A stretch of DNA of 64,000 nucleotides from Microbotryum silenes-acaulis (Eukaryota; Basidiomycota; Microbotryomycetes; Microbotryales; Microbotryaceae). The translations under genes and the position numbers were made by a program. The stretch covers positions 1,488,001-1,552,000 of the forward strand of contig QPFY01000006.1 in the NCBI GenBank assembly GCA_003665825.1, given 5' to 3'. This document shows positions 1-13,000 of the stretch, piece by piece; the stretch's first letter is position 1, and the number at the start of each line of letters is the position of its first letter. A model generated the notes under the pieces. That model made no database searches. It was not told the origin of the DNA and saw only the letters and a list, made by a program, of their open reading frames with translations.

Positions 1-1245
1 CCTCCCCTGTACACGTACACACGCCGAAAGCGAAACATCAGCCTTCCACAAATGAATACACTTTGAGAAAGTAGTCGACGGGTCGGGCTTGGGGGGGGGG
101 GGGGGGGGGGGGGGACATACGGGAAATATGCGACAAAGTAAGAAACGAGGGCGACGCATTGCACGATCGCGAAAATTAGGGTCGGGAGATAGGCTTGTCT
201 CTATTCGGGCGGAGCGGAGTCGAGCACAAGATTGATTCAGTCAAACGAAGGTTTGAATTACTTGTCTCCCCCCAAGAGGTGTTTGGACTAACTCCTATGG
301 CGAAATATAGAGTCAAAAACAAGGAACCGAAATAGGCACCCGTGAAGGGGAGTCGTTCGGCGGTGCAAATGTGTATGAGGTGCGCCAAAGGGCCTTGCAG
401 GATCGCGAAGCTAGGGTAGGTGCGAATCACAATGGGATGAGTTTTTTTTTGGACCCGGCGTGATGTAGTAGAGAGTGGAGCTTACCCGACCATAAAGAGG
501 ATCTTTTTTTGGTCGAGAGGAGGGGAAGAGGGGAGGAGGGGGTTAAGAGGTCAGCTCAGCTCGGAGATTCAAGGCTCGGCTCGAGCCAAGGTTTTGGTTG
601 GACTTGCACTGCCCAACGAGAACGAGACCTGGAGGTGTAAGATCGGTATAAGATTCGGTGAGTATGTGCTCGCGCTCAAGCTCGACAGGAACTCGGCAGT
701 TTAAAAAGTTCAACAACTGACGGCGAATTTCCTCGGTTTCAAAGCGAGCAACGGCAAGCCGATGAAGAACGCGATGAAGAAGCACAACGCCGCTCCTCCC
801 GTGCAGAGCAAGAAAGCCGAGAAGCGCTCCCATCTCGACAAGGCAAAGTAGCTGTTTGGGAACGTCGTCAGCTCGTTCGTCGCAAGCTGGCATTTGAGCG
901 GGTTCACTGACGCCTCTTCCTCATTCGTGCGTTCACCCGATCGGACGGGAATGGCACCGGAAACGGAGGAAGTCCATCTTGTGAAGAAGTTGGTCGGCGC
1001 GGCCGAGTTTTGCGAGTCGTCGATGACTGCACCTGGTCGTGCCCAAGCGACTGAACGCGAGCAGGGGAGGAGTGCAGTGGGAGTGGGGGGAAGGAGGAAG
1101 GAGAGCGCGTTGCTGCGTTGTCAGTTTGTGATGTAGAGGGGCTCGGACGGTAGACGATACAAAAGGGAGGGGACGTACATCCCGATAATCCTTGACGGAA
1201 ATTGGATTCACTAGCTGATGTGGAAGGTGTTGTAGCGGCGGCCAT
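1..1245 (-). CDS. SFT2: SFT2-like Golgi vesicle transport membrane protein, C-terminus cut by window edge
   Basis: Sft2 is a small four-helix membrane protein of the late Golgi that acts in endosome-to-Golgi vesicle traffic. I join seven exons on the minus strand: 1179-1245, 722-1026, 608-628, 486-502, 293-410, 121-200 and 1-6, the last running off the window. The start is the ATG at 1245, giving [14 protein letters not shown]. Diagnostic stretches are NFFTRW, then [17 protein letters not shown] (TM1), LALKPRKFA, the rebuilt join FSLGSILFMVGFAILQG, then [20 protein letters not shown] and [15 protein letters not shown] before YFPGG. Two middle exons are only 21 and 17 nt, and the intron at 503-607 starts with GCAAGT, a GC-AG intron. 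About 204 residues are visible, close to the full family length. The family is secure; the microexons are supported by exact recovery of the family motif. Confidence 0.88.
91..114. repeat. 24-nt poly-G run inside an SFT2 intron
   Basis: An uninterrupted run of 24 G on the plus strand (C on the coding strand) lies within the last SFT2 intron, 7-120. Similar G/C runs sit in introns of four other genes in this window. Confidence 0.9.
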
Positions 1246-1460
1246 AATGTTTTCTGGCCTCGAAGAACACTCTTCGTCGAATGAGTCGAGTAGTGTCCCG
1301 TCCCGGGTGAAGCGACCACTTTGATCATGCGCTATTATTACGGATTCGTAACAGCAATTGCACCGAGTAATGGAGAGTAATTGCGCATTAGCCTGACGCG
1401 CCGTTCCGAACACTCACCGCGTGGCAGTTTCGCTTCACAGGTCCTCACCCGTCGAGGCCG
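1246..1460. promoter_or_regulatory. Divergent promoter between SFT2 and the NIPA gene
   Basis: The two start codons face away from each other across 215 bp, so this segment must hold both 5' leaders and promoters. I see no clear TATA box or repeated site. The call rests on layout only. Confidence 0.5.
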
Positions 1461-3789
1461 ATGTCGCAAGCTGCGTTCGTGCTCGCTTGGAGAGAAGGGA
1501 CGGTCTCCCAAGGGACGTCGACTTTGATTGGTGTCGCGATTTGTGTTGCGGGTCCGTACTACATCTCCGACCGTACTGGGGCAGCAAACAGCTGATTCGT
1601 GTGGGGTCGTCGCGCAGGGAATACATGTGTTTCGCTGGCGTTGAATGTTCAAAAGTGAGCCAGTTCAGAAACTCTCAAATCGGATGTGCTGCTCACTGAC
1701 CTGGATTCCATCCCGTAGACTGGCTCATACCCGACTCGAACGTCGTCATCGGAACCACTCTGCACCTTCTTCTCCCCCCTCTCCCCCCCACAAACCCGAC
1801 CAGGACCACCCACACACAATTCCAACCATCGGCGAGCACACCCACTTGCTCTCCGAGCTACTCCCACCGACCCAACTCGAGCGGTCCATCTCCGATCCCG
1901 AGATCAGCGACGTGCCTCCGAACCTTCACCTTTTGCCTCGATCCGATCGTGCTCCCCCCTCCCCAGCCGCAGGTCCACCCAAGAGACCGACCAACAAACT
2001 CTGCCAACACTCGTCCCGGACCATCTACTTTAACGGCAATCGGTCTCAAAGCTATGGCACCGTGAGCCAAACTCGATCCAACCACGCCGAGCAGCCAGAC
2101 CCCGACGAGGATCACCCCGACTCCGTTCACCAACCTCGCACGGACAAGGAGTTCATCAAATCACCCCTATGGCTCCTCGGCTTTTCCTTATTGGCCCTGG
2201 GCGAGTTTGGCAACTTTCTGAGTTATTCGTTCGCCCCCGCCTCGTTGGTGGCTCCGGTGCGTAACCCCCGCCCCATCTTTCCATCTTCAATTGGGGACGA
2301 AAAAACTCTTGGGCTGATCGAGTGGCTGGTCGACGCACACAGTTGGGCTCGGTGGCTCTGGTAGCCAACGTTGGTCTGGCACCGTTGATTTGTGGAGAGG
2401 TCCGTTCCTCTCGTCTGGACCATTGACGACAGGTCTTTTCTGATCGACCCACCAGCGAAACCTTCACAGCCCTTTCGAAAACGTGACCTCTTTGGTTGCG
2501 CGCTAGCGGCCATGGGCGCCGTCACGATCGTATGGGCCTCCAAGGCCCAGGATAAACTTGTGAGCTGCAGATCCTCGACCGATTCGACTTGAAGCTCCCG
2601 CTGAAATCCGAACCCTGAACAACCCCCCCCCCCCCTTCCCTTTAAAGCTCTACCCGCCCGAGATGGTCGCTGCGATCTCGACGCCTCTCTTCCTCGCCTA
2701 CTCGATCGCGTCCATCGCCGCGATCGCTGTGCTTGTCTTTCTGTCCAGAGCAAAATACGGCGATCGATACGTCATGATCGATCTGGGGATTTGTGCTCTG
2801 TCTGTAAGGACTTTTTCAAAATTCCCATTCCAGATGACCGGGTCTAGGGCTGAAACTCCGATTATTTCTCTAGGGTGCCTTTACCGTCTTGTCGACGAAA
2901 GCGATCTCGTCGTTCCTCAACATCCTCTTTCTGAAAACGTTCGAGTATTGGATCACCTATCCCCTTCTCCTCATCTTGGCTGGTTCGGCGATGTTGCAGA
3001 TCAACTTTATCAACAAGGCCTTGCAGAGGTACGCTTTGCCACGACTTTTTCCCTAGAAAGGTTATCGCTGATCAGCCAGCTTTTTGTGCGCTCGTAGGTT
3101 CGACTCGAGGGTCGTGATCCCTATCCAATTCACCTCGTTCGCTCTATCAACAATTGGTAGGTTTCTCATCCCTCTCAGCGTGCGGGAGCGCTTCACCGAG
3201 TATTCATATCGTCGTATCTGGTACCAGTTGGCTCGGCGGTGCTCTATCGAGAATTCGACGGCGTCGACCTCTCTTCCTTCTTCAACTTTATCTTTGGGTG
3301 TGTGATTTGTGGTGCAGGTGAGTTGTCGCGTGGATAAAAGGCGATGAAGAGAGGCTAAGCGGTCCTTCAATGTCTGGCTTTGTCCCAGGCGTTTACCTCT
3401 TGACCGGTGATGCACCCTCCGAAGAGAACCACTCTGAAGAAGGCAAATCCCACCCGACCTACACGAACGCCTCTCACCCAACCCAAACCCACACCCCCTC
3501 CACGCCGCTTGACTTGCCCCATCCTATATCCCTCGAAGTACCCTCCATCATAGACCCTTCTTCGCTCACGAGCACAAGTCGATTCGGAAGTCTAGGCCAT
3601 TCCCCCACCAAGACGCTCAAACAAGCCAGTCGGAAATTGAGTTTGACTCTAGGGGGAACGCAGTATTTATTGGCTCATTCACCGGGATCGATAGGATTGG
3701 CTAGTGGTGGTGGTGGTGGTGGTGGTCGGAATGATTTGGAGGAAGGGGTTCAGCAAACTTGGCGATCGTCCTCAGCGGGTCGGAGTTAG
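1461..3789 (+). CDS. NIPA/DUF803-family magnesium transporter-like membrane protein
   Basis: NIPA proteins are multi-pass membrane proteins; some carry Mg2+. Ten exons give 566 residues: 1461-1551, 1618-1654, 1719-2256, 2343-2399, 2470-2559, 2648-2803, 2874-3028, 3098-3156, 3201-3317 and 3389-3789. The first helix is rebuilt across two introns as LIGVAICVAGN-TCVSLALNVQKLAH. The family core follows: LGEFGNFLSYSFAPASLVAP, then LGSVALVANVGLAPLICGE, FRKRDLFGCALAAMGAVTIV, the FEYWITYPLLLILAG helix, and SAVLYREFDG near the end. A low-complexity loop of about 140 residues separates helices 1 and 2, longer than in animal NIPA proteins, and a tail of about 130 residues follows the last helix. The small intron at 3157-3200 (44 nt) is the least certain join. 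Substrate is inferred from the family only. Confidence 0.85.
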
Positions 3790-4841
3790 GTTAGGTCGAG
3801 GTTTTTATTAGAGGGGTTTTGTTCAAGAACCATAGAGCGGTAGATCCAAGAGGGGCTTGCTTTTATCATTTTTTTGTAGTTTCCTTTTTGAACTGTTGTT
3901 ATCCACTTTTTTTTTCCCAGAGGACATCAAGATGTTGAACGCTTTCGCGCACGAGCCCTTTTCCCCTGAAAAGATGTCGTACCTCGATCTCCCCTTTTTA
4001 GCGCGACCACGAAGCGCGCTCCCCTTTTGGCTCAAGATCATTCGTTTGACCCGACTCGAAACCTCATCTTTCGCGAAAGGGTCCGACGAGCTTTGGAGTT
4101 CCGACAAAAAAAAGGCCCTTGGGATTCTTTCGGATCGGGTGTATTTCGATCGTGTCGAGAAGGGTGAGTGGTTCATCAGCTTTGTTCTCCAAGGGTGCGT
4201 AAGGATGACAATAAGGTCCCGCGTGTGCGTTGAGTTTGGTCCATCTCGGTGTAAGCGGAGGCTTCTCACGTGCCTCTCGGACTTGGGGGGCGGGGCTGCA
4301 GTGGATCGTGAAGGAATGGAGTGGCGGGGAAGATGAGAGGTTGTGCGGTGTTGATGGGGTGCGGGTGTGGTTCTATGGGCTCGTGTTGGGTGGTCATGAG
4401 CTGTAGGGAGAAAGGTGCTGTGGTTACGGTGCACACATTCGACCTTGAGAGTGCGGGCGAGCCCCCACCACCACCACGTCGTCATCGTCATCGTCATCGT
4501 CGTCGTCGTCGTCGTCGTCATGGGCCACATCCCGAGACCCCCACCCCAGGATAGTAGGACCTTACGCGCTGCGACGGGTCTTGATCTTGATAAGTCTCAG
4601 CATCTTGTGTCGCTCACCGGGACTCAGGCTGTTCGACGTGGGCACTGCTTCCAGTTGCGGAGGAGGAGGCTCCTGCTTGACGGCTCGAGAGGAGACCCCT
4701 GCTCAGCGCCCAGTTCAGCTCAACCAAACCACGTCGACGCCGCTCACTTTACTTTTCAAGAGCTGAACCCAGTCTTCCCCCCCTCATCTTCTTCAGCATA
4801 CCCCGTGCCTCCCGTAGATCGAGACGACAACCGATAGTTGG
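3790..4841. other. Intergenic: NIPA 3' region and MSB1 5' region
   Basis: About 1.05 kb without a gene I can support. Open frames exist on both strands, but they are low in complexity, lack family motifs and cannot be spliced to a neighbour. The only clear structure is the triplet repeat just upstream of the MSB1-like gene. Confidence 0.5.
4466..4520. repeat. Triplet microsatellite (CAC)n followed by (GTC/ATC)n
   Basis: A CAC repeat runs directly into an interrupted GTC/ATC repeat upstream of the MSB1-like start at 4842. It lies in the presumed 5' leader or promoter and would be length-variable between strains. Confidence 0.8.
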
Positions 4842-7800
4842 ATGGTCTCGTTCCTCGCTCGGCTCACAGGTGCCGGTCCCTCCAATCATGGCTCCGGTGA
4901 CAAAGACGGTGGTCGCAAGACGCCTTCCAGCTCCCCGACCAAATCGATCCGCACCAATTCGATCCCCTTGACCTCGCCTTCGAGTGGCAAGAGTTTCATT
5001 CGCTTACCTAGAGCGAGTACCCGACACCAAATACCGGCTCAGACGACCGCAACAGCGGTTCCTGGTTCGCCTAGTCTGGCTTCGGCGAATCCGCTTCCTC
5101 CTCTCGACTTGCCATCGGTCAACTTGCTCGAGGATGATGGGACGACGATCCATCAAGCCGCGTTAGCGACGGGGCTGCCTACCTCTCCATCGTCGCCTAG
5201 GCTCTCGACCAGTGCAGCCGGGGTACGAAGTAGTACCGAGACGACACCGTGGGTCAAACTCGACGACAGTGACGAGAATGCTTCCGAACGCGCGACCTCG
5301 ACCGAACATGATTCCCATTCCGATCTTCAACAACGAGACTTTACACTGAACGTCGACGACCAGAAGAGACTTCGTCGAGCCATGTTGAGCGTTGAAGACG
5401 TGATCGTCCTCCTCAAGGAATGCGGTGTCGTCATTCGTGAACGAGGCTTGACCACATTGGGCCTGTTCCGACCTTATCGTATTGGTGAATCGAGGCTCAA
5501 GATCGATCGATTGGCTTTGTTGTTTTACGCTTTCGCATTGGATCGATCTTCGGTTCATCGAGCTGCGGATCAACCTAGGAACGCGAATGATTTGTTCAGG
5601 GTAGGTGGGGGAAAGAGTAAAGGGGCTAAATTGGACGCGTTCAAGGAAGAGATCAAGTACGCGAATGTGCATGACGTGGTCGGCGTATTGAAATGGGTAC
5701 GTTCTACACAAACGGAATGCGGGACGATCGATAGACCTGATGGCTTCTTACTTGCTACGATAGGGTCTTCGCCACCTCGTTTATTCGACTTCGTTCGCGG
5801 GCAAACCCTCACCCCAACCTCTGGCCTGGTACGACAACTTTATGCTCGCATCCGAAGCCGCAAAACATCCTACAACGGCCTTCTCGACCCTCTTACTACC
5901 TTCGCTCCCTTCGTCTTCACAAGATCTGCTCACCGCGCTCCTCGAAGTCATGCAAGCCGTAGCGGCCTTTACCGAACTCAACGCCATGTCCGCCCATCGT
6001 CTCTCTCGCCAACTCGGCATCTATCTCTTCGGTCTAGCGCCCCGTGGTAAAGCCTGGTCCGATTGGTGCGAACTCTACACCACCTGGCAAAACGCCGGTA
6101 ACGCCCTCGAGGGATGTTTGAGAGCCTACGTTCGTTCGCAACCGGACCTTCCGGAGAGGTTGAGGGAATTGGTCGAGGCGTACCCTTCACCTCCTCCTAG
6201 GGTCGTCAAGAGTCAACTCAAGTCGGTCATCAAGGTGGAGATCGAGGTGAAGGCGGAGGTGTGGAGTAGGGTCATGGCTGTTGAAGTTAATGATCAGAGG
6301 ACCGGCCTCGTCGTCGCTTTGGGTACAGGTGGTAGTGCAGGTGCGGGACAGGCTTTGTCGACGGGCGGGATCAAGCGGAGGGATCCGGTCGATATTCTCA
6401 TGGACGCCTTCGAGGCCACTCATGGTTCGCAGTTGGATGATGTCGAGCAAGGCACCAAAGACGTGTGGAAGATGATCATCGAAGAGGCGGAAAACGACGG
6501 CGAACCGATCGCGATCTTGTCGGACGAAACGAGGCGAGTGCTCGGTTTGATCGGGCTCGATCGTGGATCGTCTACGTGGTCAACGCTTCCTTTGTCCGAT
6601 AACGCACGCCCTCAGCATGGTCGTCAACGCTCCTATTCGCACGGCTTCGAATCCGTTTCTCCACTACCTCGATTCGATTTCTCGAACCTCACGACCCCCG
6701 TCACCGGTAGTTTCCCCAATCGATCCGTCACCCATTTATCGCCCTCCCAACTCTCCGGAGCTCCGAACCGCTTCTCAAACCGCCCTTCGACGGCCCCTCA
6801 ACAAGCTTCACGCATCGTTACTCCGAACTGGAGTGAGTTCGCTTCCACCGGGTTCAGCGATACCGTCCCTGCGAACGAGTTTGGGTTGGTTGATCTGAGT
6901 GAAGCCGCCGGCGATGGTCTACGCGCCAAGACGACGGGTGGCAAGGCCAAGGACAGTCGATCGGCAATGGGGCAACGCACGCCGCTTAAGCCTTCTTCGC
7001 CCTCTCGTGGCCATTCTTCGTCCACCAAGCCGATTCGATCTTTATTGAATTTGTCGCTCACCGAAATCGAAGATGACTTTGCCGACGTTTGGCTCGAGAC
7101 CCTCTCCGACCCAGGGATCTGCTCCTCCTGGCCCAGTTTCCTCATCGCCGAACTTCAAACGGACCTCGTCAGCTCCCTTGAAACCAAGATCGATCATCTT
7201 CTCATCACCGAAAAATTGATCGAACTTCGACCCCTCTCAAGAACGACTAGTTCTTCATCCTCCGCTTCGATTAAAGGTATTACTAGGTCCGTGTCCGTCG
7301 CTGAATCTACACTTTCGAAAAGGTGGAGAAGGGCAAGTCAACTATTCTCCGGATCCGGATCTGGATTTGGATCTGGAATAGGGAAGGATGGTGGATCGAC
7401 AAGTGGACATTCTACTCCTACGGCGCCTTCTCCCGTGAGCTCACCGAGACAATCGAGAATCTCTATGGGGAAGAAATCGATGACGTCGGCTCAGCCGGAA
7501 ACGATCGTGGAGCAAGCGAGGGGTAACTCGGTCGATTTGAAGGTGGCAGCGATGCTAACGTCTGGCGCGACGACGACGACAGCGGCGGTGGTTCGTACGA
7601 GTCCGGAGGAAGAGTCGGCGCAAATTTCGATAAAATCAGTTGACCCTGAAACGACCGTGACGGCGGAGGATCAATCTCGACAAGTTCCCGAGGCGACCGA
7701 TGTCCTTGTCAAAGACACTGTGGAACCAACCCCTCCAACCAATGAGGAACCTACCTTTACTGATACCCAAGTCGAACCCATCGTTGAGGCTGAGGCGGTA

Positions 7801-9742
7801 CCACCCGTCCTTACTCCTGCGCCTACTATCGTCGTTGACGAAGCACCCGAAGTTACAGAGGATCGCGCCACAGTCGACGTGACTTCTGAGCTACAACCTG
7901 AAGCGGAGGTAGTCGAATCGGCTCACGTCGCAGAACAGGCTCTCCCAGCCGTCTCGGAAGAGCCGACCGCCGTTCTCCCACCCAGCACCGCCAACGACTC
8001 GATTCTCGAGCCCCCCAAGACACTTGGCGATACACCCAACGACGACAACCCCGTCGTACCGGCTTTCCGCACTGAAGAAGGGGTCGGACCTCATAACGGC
8101 TTGAAAGGCACTCATGGCGATCATACGGCTAGTCAGATCGAGGTACCGCATTCCCAAAGCGTCGAGGATCTTGAAGCTCTTGTTCCTCACCAACGCAGCA
8201 ACCCCGCTCATGACGATCTAGTAGGTGGTCAGATCGGCAATCATCAAGGGAACCCGAACCCTCAATCGGGATCGAGCCTCTCCGCGGTTCATAATGAAAG
8301 TTTCAACCCTGCTCCCGGTGATCATACGGGACAAGAGATCGGTATTGCTCGTCCTGCTTCAGTGGAAGCTATCGACGTGGCTGCGTTGAACGATCAAAAG
8401 GTTGAGACTGTCTTGAAAACGGAAGCAGCTACACCACTGGTGTCTTCGGTCGCACTTCCGGCGGAGAAACCTGTGGTGAACGAGCGGTCCGAAATGGTTG
8501 AAAAAGAAGGTAAGTGATGCGTCGACGGGTCAAGTTGCTTCAGAACCCAGTAAGCTAATCCGCTTTGTATCCGCTTGTGTTGATGACACAGCTGGAGTAG
8601 ACTCATCGAACCCCTCCAGCTGCGGTGACTCGCTTAACGTCCTCGGATCCGAGGTGATGCGCGTCCGTACGCTGTCTCAAGCTTCAAGCTCAACTATCGG
8701 GGCCACCCCCTCGAAGGACTCATCGCCCGGCTCGACGACGTCGAAGCGTTTCCTCGGCGGGATGAGTGACATGTTACGCCGCAAGACCTCAGCGGAGAAA
8801 GCACAAGCCAAGCTCGAAAAAGAGGAAGAGAAGAAGACCCAACGTGAACTACGTCAACTGAAGGATGAAGAGAAGCTAAGCAACTCGAACAGGAACAAGG
8901 AGACGAAGGTGCCTACGCCTGTGTCGTCCGTTCGTGCGAGGGTTTTGGAACTTGAGGCCGAGAGGGCCAAGGCGGAGGCGAGTGTCGAATCACCCATTCG
9001 TCGTTCGATTAGCGGGAGCTTCCCGGGTATGACGAGGAGTGAGAGTGGTGGGATGACATCGCCTCTAAGCTCTTCGCCCGAGTCGCCCACTCTGGCGCGT
9101 AGGTCGTTGAAGCTGCCTTCCAAGATCGCGATCCTGGCCGAAGGAGCGAGCATCGCCACCGTCGCTGGGGATGCCGCAGCCGTCGCCGTCGCGAGTGGTG
9201 TCAGTGCCTCTCCCCAACCTCAGGAATCTCAACACCTCGCCGTCAAAGCCCCAAAGACGCTCGACCAACTCCCTTCCCCACTTCCATCCCCTTCGCCCGT
9301 GCTCGAGGGGGAATGCTCGACTCCACTTCTCGCGACGGACCCTACGCCGGATTCGACAGCCGTCTTTGACCATCATCCTCCTCAGCTTGACTTTGGTCAA
9401 GTCGCCTCCTCTACCTCGCCTTCCTCGATGAATGTCGCTCCTCCTACACCCATCAAAGTGAACGACCCCTTCATCGCCGATTCGAACGGCACCCCTCGTG
9501 CCAAGCCGCCTCTTTTCGCAGGCCACAAAGAACCCTCATTGGACGTCGAACCCGACTCGTCGATCCTCCAGCTCATCCCAGCCACGACCGTCGAAGCGAC
9601 CACTGCTGAAGAAGTTGAGCACGAATCCCACTCGTTCGATCACCCACCTGCGTCTCTACCCAGTAGTGCCTCGGATTATTCGATCGCCGAGACCGCTACT
9701 TCGTTCAAGACGGCCGATTCGGACGCTTTCTTCGAGACCTAG
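4842..9742 (+). CDS. MSB1: Msb1/Mug8-domain cell-polarity scaffold protein
   Basis: Msb1-type proteins are fungal scaffolds with a RhoGAP-like fold that link Cdc42 and Rho1/PKC signalling at growth sites. Three exons, 4842-5696, 5764-8509 and 8592-9742, give 1583 residues. After a Ser/Pro-rich N-terminus the conserved domain starts near residue 181 (LSVEDVIVLLKECG, then TLGLFRPYRIGESRL) and crosses the first intron as VLKWGLRHLVYSTSFAG. The key block WYDNFMLASEAAKHPTTAF follows, and the domain ends near residue 550. The remaining thousand residues are disordered and rich in Ser, Thr, Pro and acid. A charged segment near residues 1260-1290 (AEKAQAKLEKEEEKK) should form a coiled coil. The alternative name is DUF1708 protein. 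Domain assignment is firm; the in vivo role is taken from yeast homologues. Confidence 0.85.
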
Positions 9743-10031
9743 GCATCAATCCCCTTTTCCCTCTTACCGTGTTTTCTTGGGTTCTTCAATTAGCATCTAT
9801 TTTTCGTCTTGGGGTTTCCCTTTAATTCGACCTCTTCCATTTCGTCGATCGTTCTAAATTTCAACTACAGTTACCCCCTTCAACTGCGTTTCCTCTCGCA
9901 TAGCACTTTCGTTCTTATCCTGTCCGTTCGCTCCTTAGTGTGCATCTTTCTTCATATACACTTTAGTCGAACGCACCTTCCCCCTATGTTACATATTGCA
10001 TTCTATAAATAAAAAACCCTCTTATCGTACG

Positions 10032-13000
10032 TCAGACCCCCACAACCTCCCTTCTCGCCGCCTGACCCGTCGCGAAATAACTCTTAAGTTTCTCCAAAGC
10101 GACCTGATAATCCTCCACGAAGTGTTCCACATCCGAATCTTTGACCCTGACCCTCTTGATTCGTTCCCAATGTTGCGCCGCTTTCATGATCGCTTTGAAG
10201 GGCGCGACTTCGGGATCTTCGATCAAGGACCAAGCGTTACCTGCTTTACCGGCTCGCGCGGTACGACCTACTCGATGGACGTATTTACGCATATCGGCGG
10301 GGATGTCGTACGAAATGACGTGGTTGACGTGAGGGAGGTCGATACCGCGGGAGATTAGGTCGGAACAGATGAGCCTAGGGAGAGGTCCGACTCGTTTAGG
10401 TCAGCGAAAAAAAGCGTGAAGAGGGAGATATAGGAAAGCTTACATTTGAATCTCGCCCTTCTTGAAGGCCGTTAACAACTTCATCCTTTCAACCGGTGCC
10501 AAATCACTCGAATAAGCTTTTACGACTGGCAACTTCTCCTCACCCTCCCCTTCTCCAATACCCCTGCTCTTCCTAGCCTGTTCAAAGAACTCGACCAATT
10601 TGGCCAACCTATTCGCCGCCTCGACCGATTTGGTGAAACACAACGCCGCCTCGACCTTGATCCCATGCAACAAGTGCAATAAATACAACGGCTTATGCGT
10701 CGAGGGTGAAATAATCATTTGTTCCTTCAACGAAGCGGGGAAGGTGAATTTCAATTCTTGATCGATCGCGTCGTCTTCGGCGTGAGGGTCGAGAGCGTCT
10801 TCGACGGAAATGTAGAGCGGTCGATGGAGTTGGAGAGAGTCGATCTTGGCTGGATCGCGGGAGAGGGTCGCGGAGAACAGGAGTTTTTGACATGAGGAGA
10901 CGGAGCGAACGTCGAGTTCTGAAGAGGTGCGTCCGGTTTCGGCATCCCACCATGCTGGCGCTTGAACGTCGGCTCGGTCCGAGCGAGGGCAGCGCTCAAT
11001 AGAAACTCTTGTCGTCGATGGGGTAGGGTGCAAGGCCGCCAACACCGCAGGTAACCACTCATTGAAAGACTGCGTAAGCAACCGATCCGCCTCGTCGACA
11101 ACGAGGTACCTCAAATGCTGCAACGAGAACCCCGGTGTGGACCTGAGATGATCCATCAATCGACCGGGAGTGACGATCAAGATGTCGATCAAACTCGAAC
11201 CCCCTTGCAAAGGAATTGTCGAAGCGTTCTCGCCTACGAGCGAGGTTTGTTCGTGCGTGAAAGAGTGTTGGCCCGTGGCGGTGCCGATCTTGAGTCCCAG
11301 GCCTTTGCTGAACGCTTCGAAAGTTTCTCGCACTTGGCCTACGAGGTCTCGGGTGGGCAAGACGATGAGAGCGCGTAGACATGTGACGATGCGGGGTGCG
11401 AGGGTCTAAGCGGAAGGGGCGAAAAGGAATGAGTGCGCGTTACCTAACGTGCGAAGGGGACAAGCTCACCTCGACGATGGGAATGACGTAGCTCAGCGTC
11501 TTTCCGCTACCTGTCGGAGCCGAGACACACACGTCTCGCGGGGGTCGGAAAGGCGAGTACAGCGAGTTAGGTTCCCCAGGTGGCAAGAGTAGCGGCAGCA
11601 CCTCAGTTTGCACTTTTAAACAAACCAAGAAAATCTCGTCAGCAGCTGTACTGCTCACCTTCGACTACTACTCTTAGAAGACTCACCGGCAAAAGCCTCT
11701 GTTAACCCCATCTCCGCCAACCTCTTCCTCCCCCTCTCCGCCAACCCCAGCGTCTCATCATCGAACCTGACCTTCCTATCCGGATCGACAATCCTCTTAT
11801 TCCTCACACTCTCGTGCACGTTGAGCTCGCTCAGCGTCTTCTTGCTCGGTGGTGCAGGTCGCGTCGCGCTCGGTAACCTCAACAAAGGGCTCGGTTCCTC
11901 TTCCACCGCTCGTTGAGGTACCGGATCCGCTTCCATCGGGATGGGTTTATCCGAGACCGTGATCGGGACATCTTGTTCCACCTTATGAGCCGTAGGGATC
12001 AATGTCGGTGGTCCTTCGAGTTCGACATCCTCGCCTTGCGTGGGTTCTTCGACGGTGTGTCGCGTCGCTCGTTTTTGTCGTTTCGCTTCCTTGCGCGCCA
12101 AGCGTGCCTCTTTTTCTTTGCGCTTCTCAAGCTCCTCCTCTGTCGGCTCAGCAGGCTTGTCCTCGACGACCTCGGGAACAGCGTTGAGCGTGACCGAACC
12201 CGTCTTGACAGGGGAAGCCACCGGTAAGCTGGGTTTCGTCGCAATGACCCTGGGTTTCGTAGGCGGGACGACCCCTCCCTCTGCTTTGAGTTTTCGAATC
12301 TCGGCCTTTTTCGCGTCCCTCTTGGCTTTGCGTTCGGCCTTCCTCTCCGCGATGATCCTCAGCTTCTCCTCATCCTTTTCCATCTTCCTCTCCATCGTCT
12401 TCCCATCCTCCTTTACGTCTTCCTCCCCCTCCTCCTCATCACTCCCCACCTCAGTCCCCGCGACACTAGTTCCCCCCACCGTCGATCCCGAACCATCCTT
12501 CTTGCTCGCACCGGAAGCCATCCCCCTCTTCCTCCCCTTTGCCCTCAACTTTTTCTTCTTCAAATACCTCAACCTGGCAGGTGTCGTCGCCTGCGGTTTT
12601 TTCGCCTTGAGCTCCCTCGCTAGTGCTGGTGCGGCCAATCGATCAGGATGAATGGTTGAGAGACCTGCTCCTTCTGTTTGCGGCGCTCCTTCTTCTGTAC
12701 GATACGACTTTGGGAACGCCGACGAAGAAGGAGGTGGAACGAAATGCGAGTTGATCGATTCACCCAAATGGTTCGAATTCGATTGACCCAAGGAAGGGTT
12801 CGGTAATCCCAATTTGGCCGCTCGTTTCTCCCTCTTGATCCTCTTCTCCCTCTCCGCTGGTGACTCCCCAGGAGCAGGTTTCCATTCACCCGTAATACCC
12901 GTCGTACCGATCGGTAGGATCGGTGTCGTTGAAGGTGCTTGATAATTCGAAGTGGGATCTTGGTTCGTCTCGATAGGTTGAGATCGAGCATAAGGATCGA

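Noticed and set aside
3823..4530. A 235-codon minus-strand open frame with Thr/Met/Trp runs
   Set aside because: Its N-terminal runs are just the triplet microsatellite read on the other strand, no motif is present, and it covers the likely 3' and 5' regions of flanking plus-strand genes.
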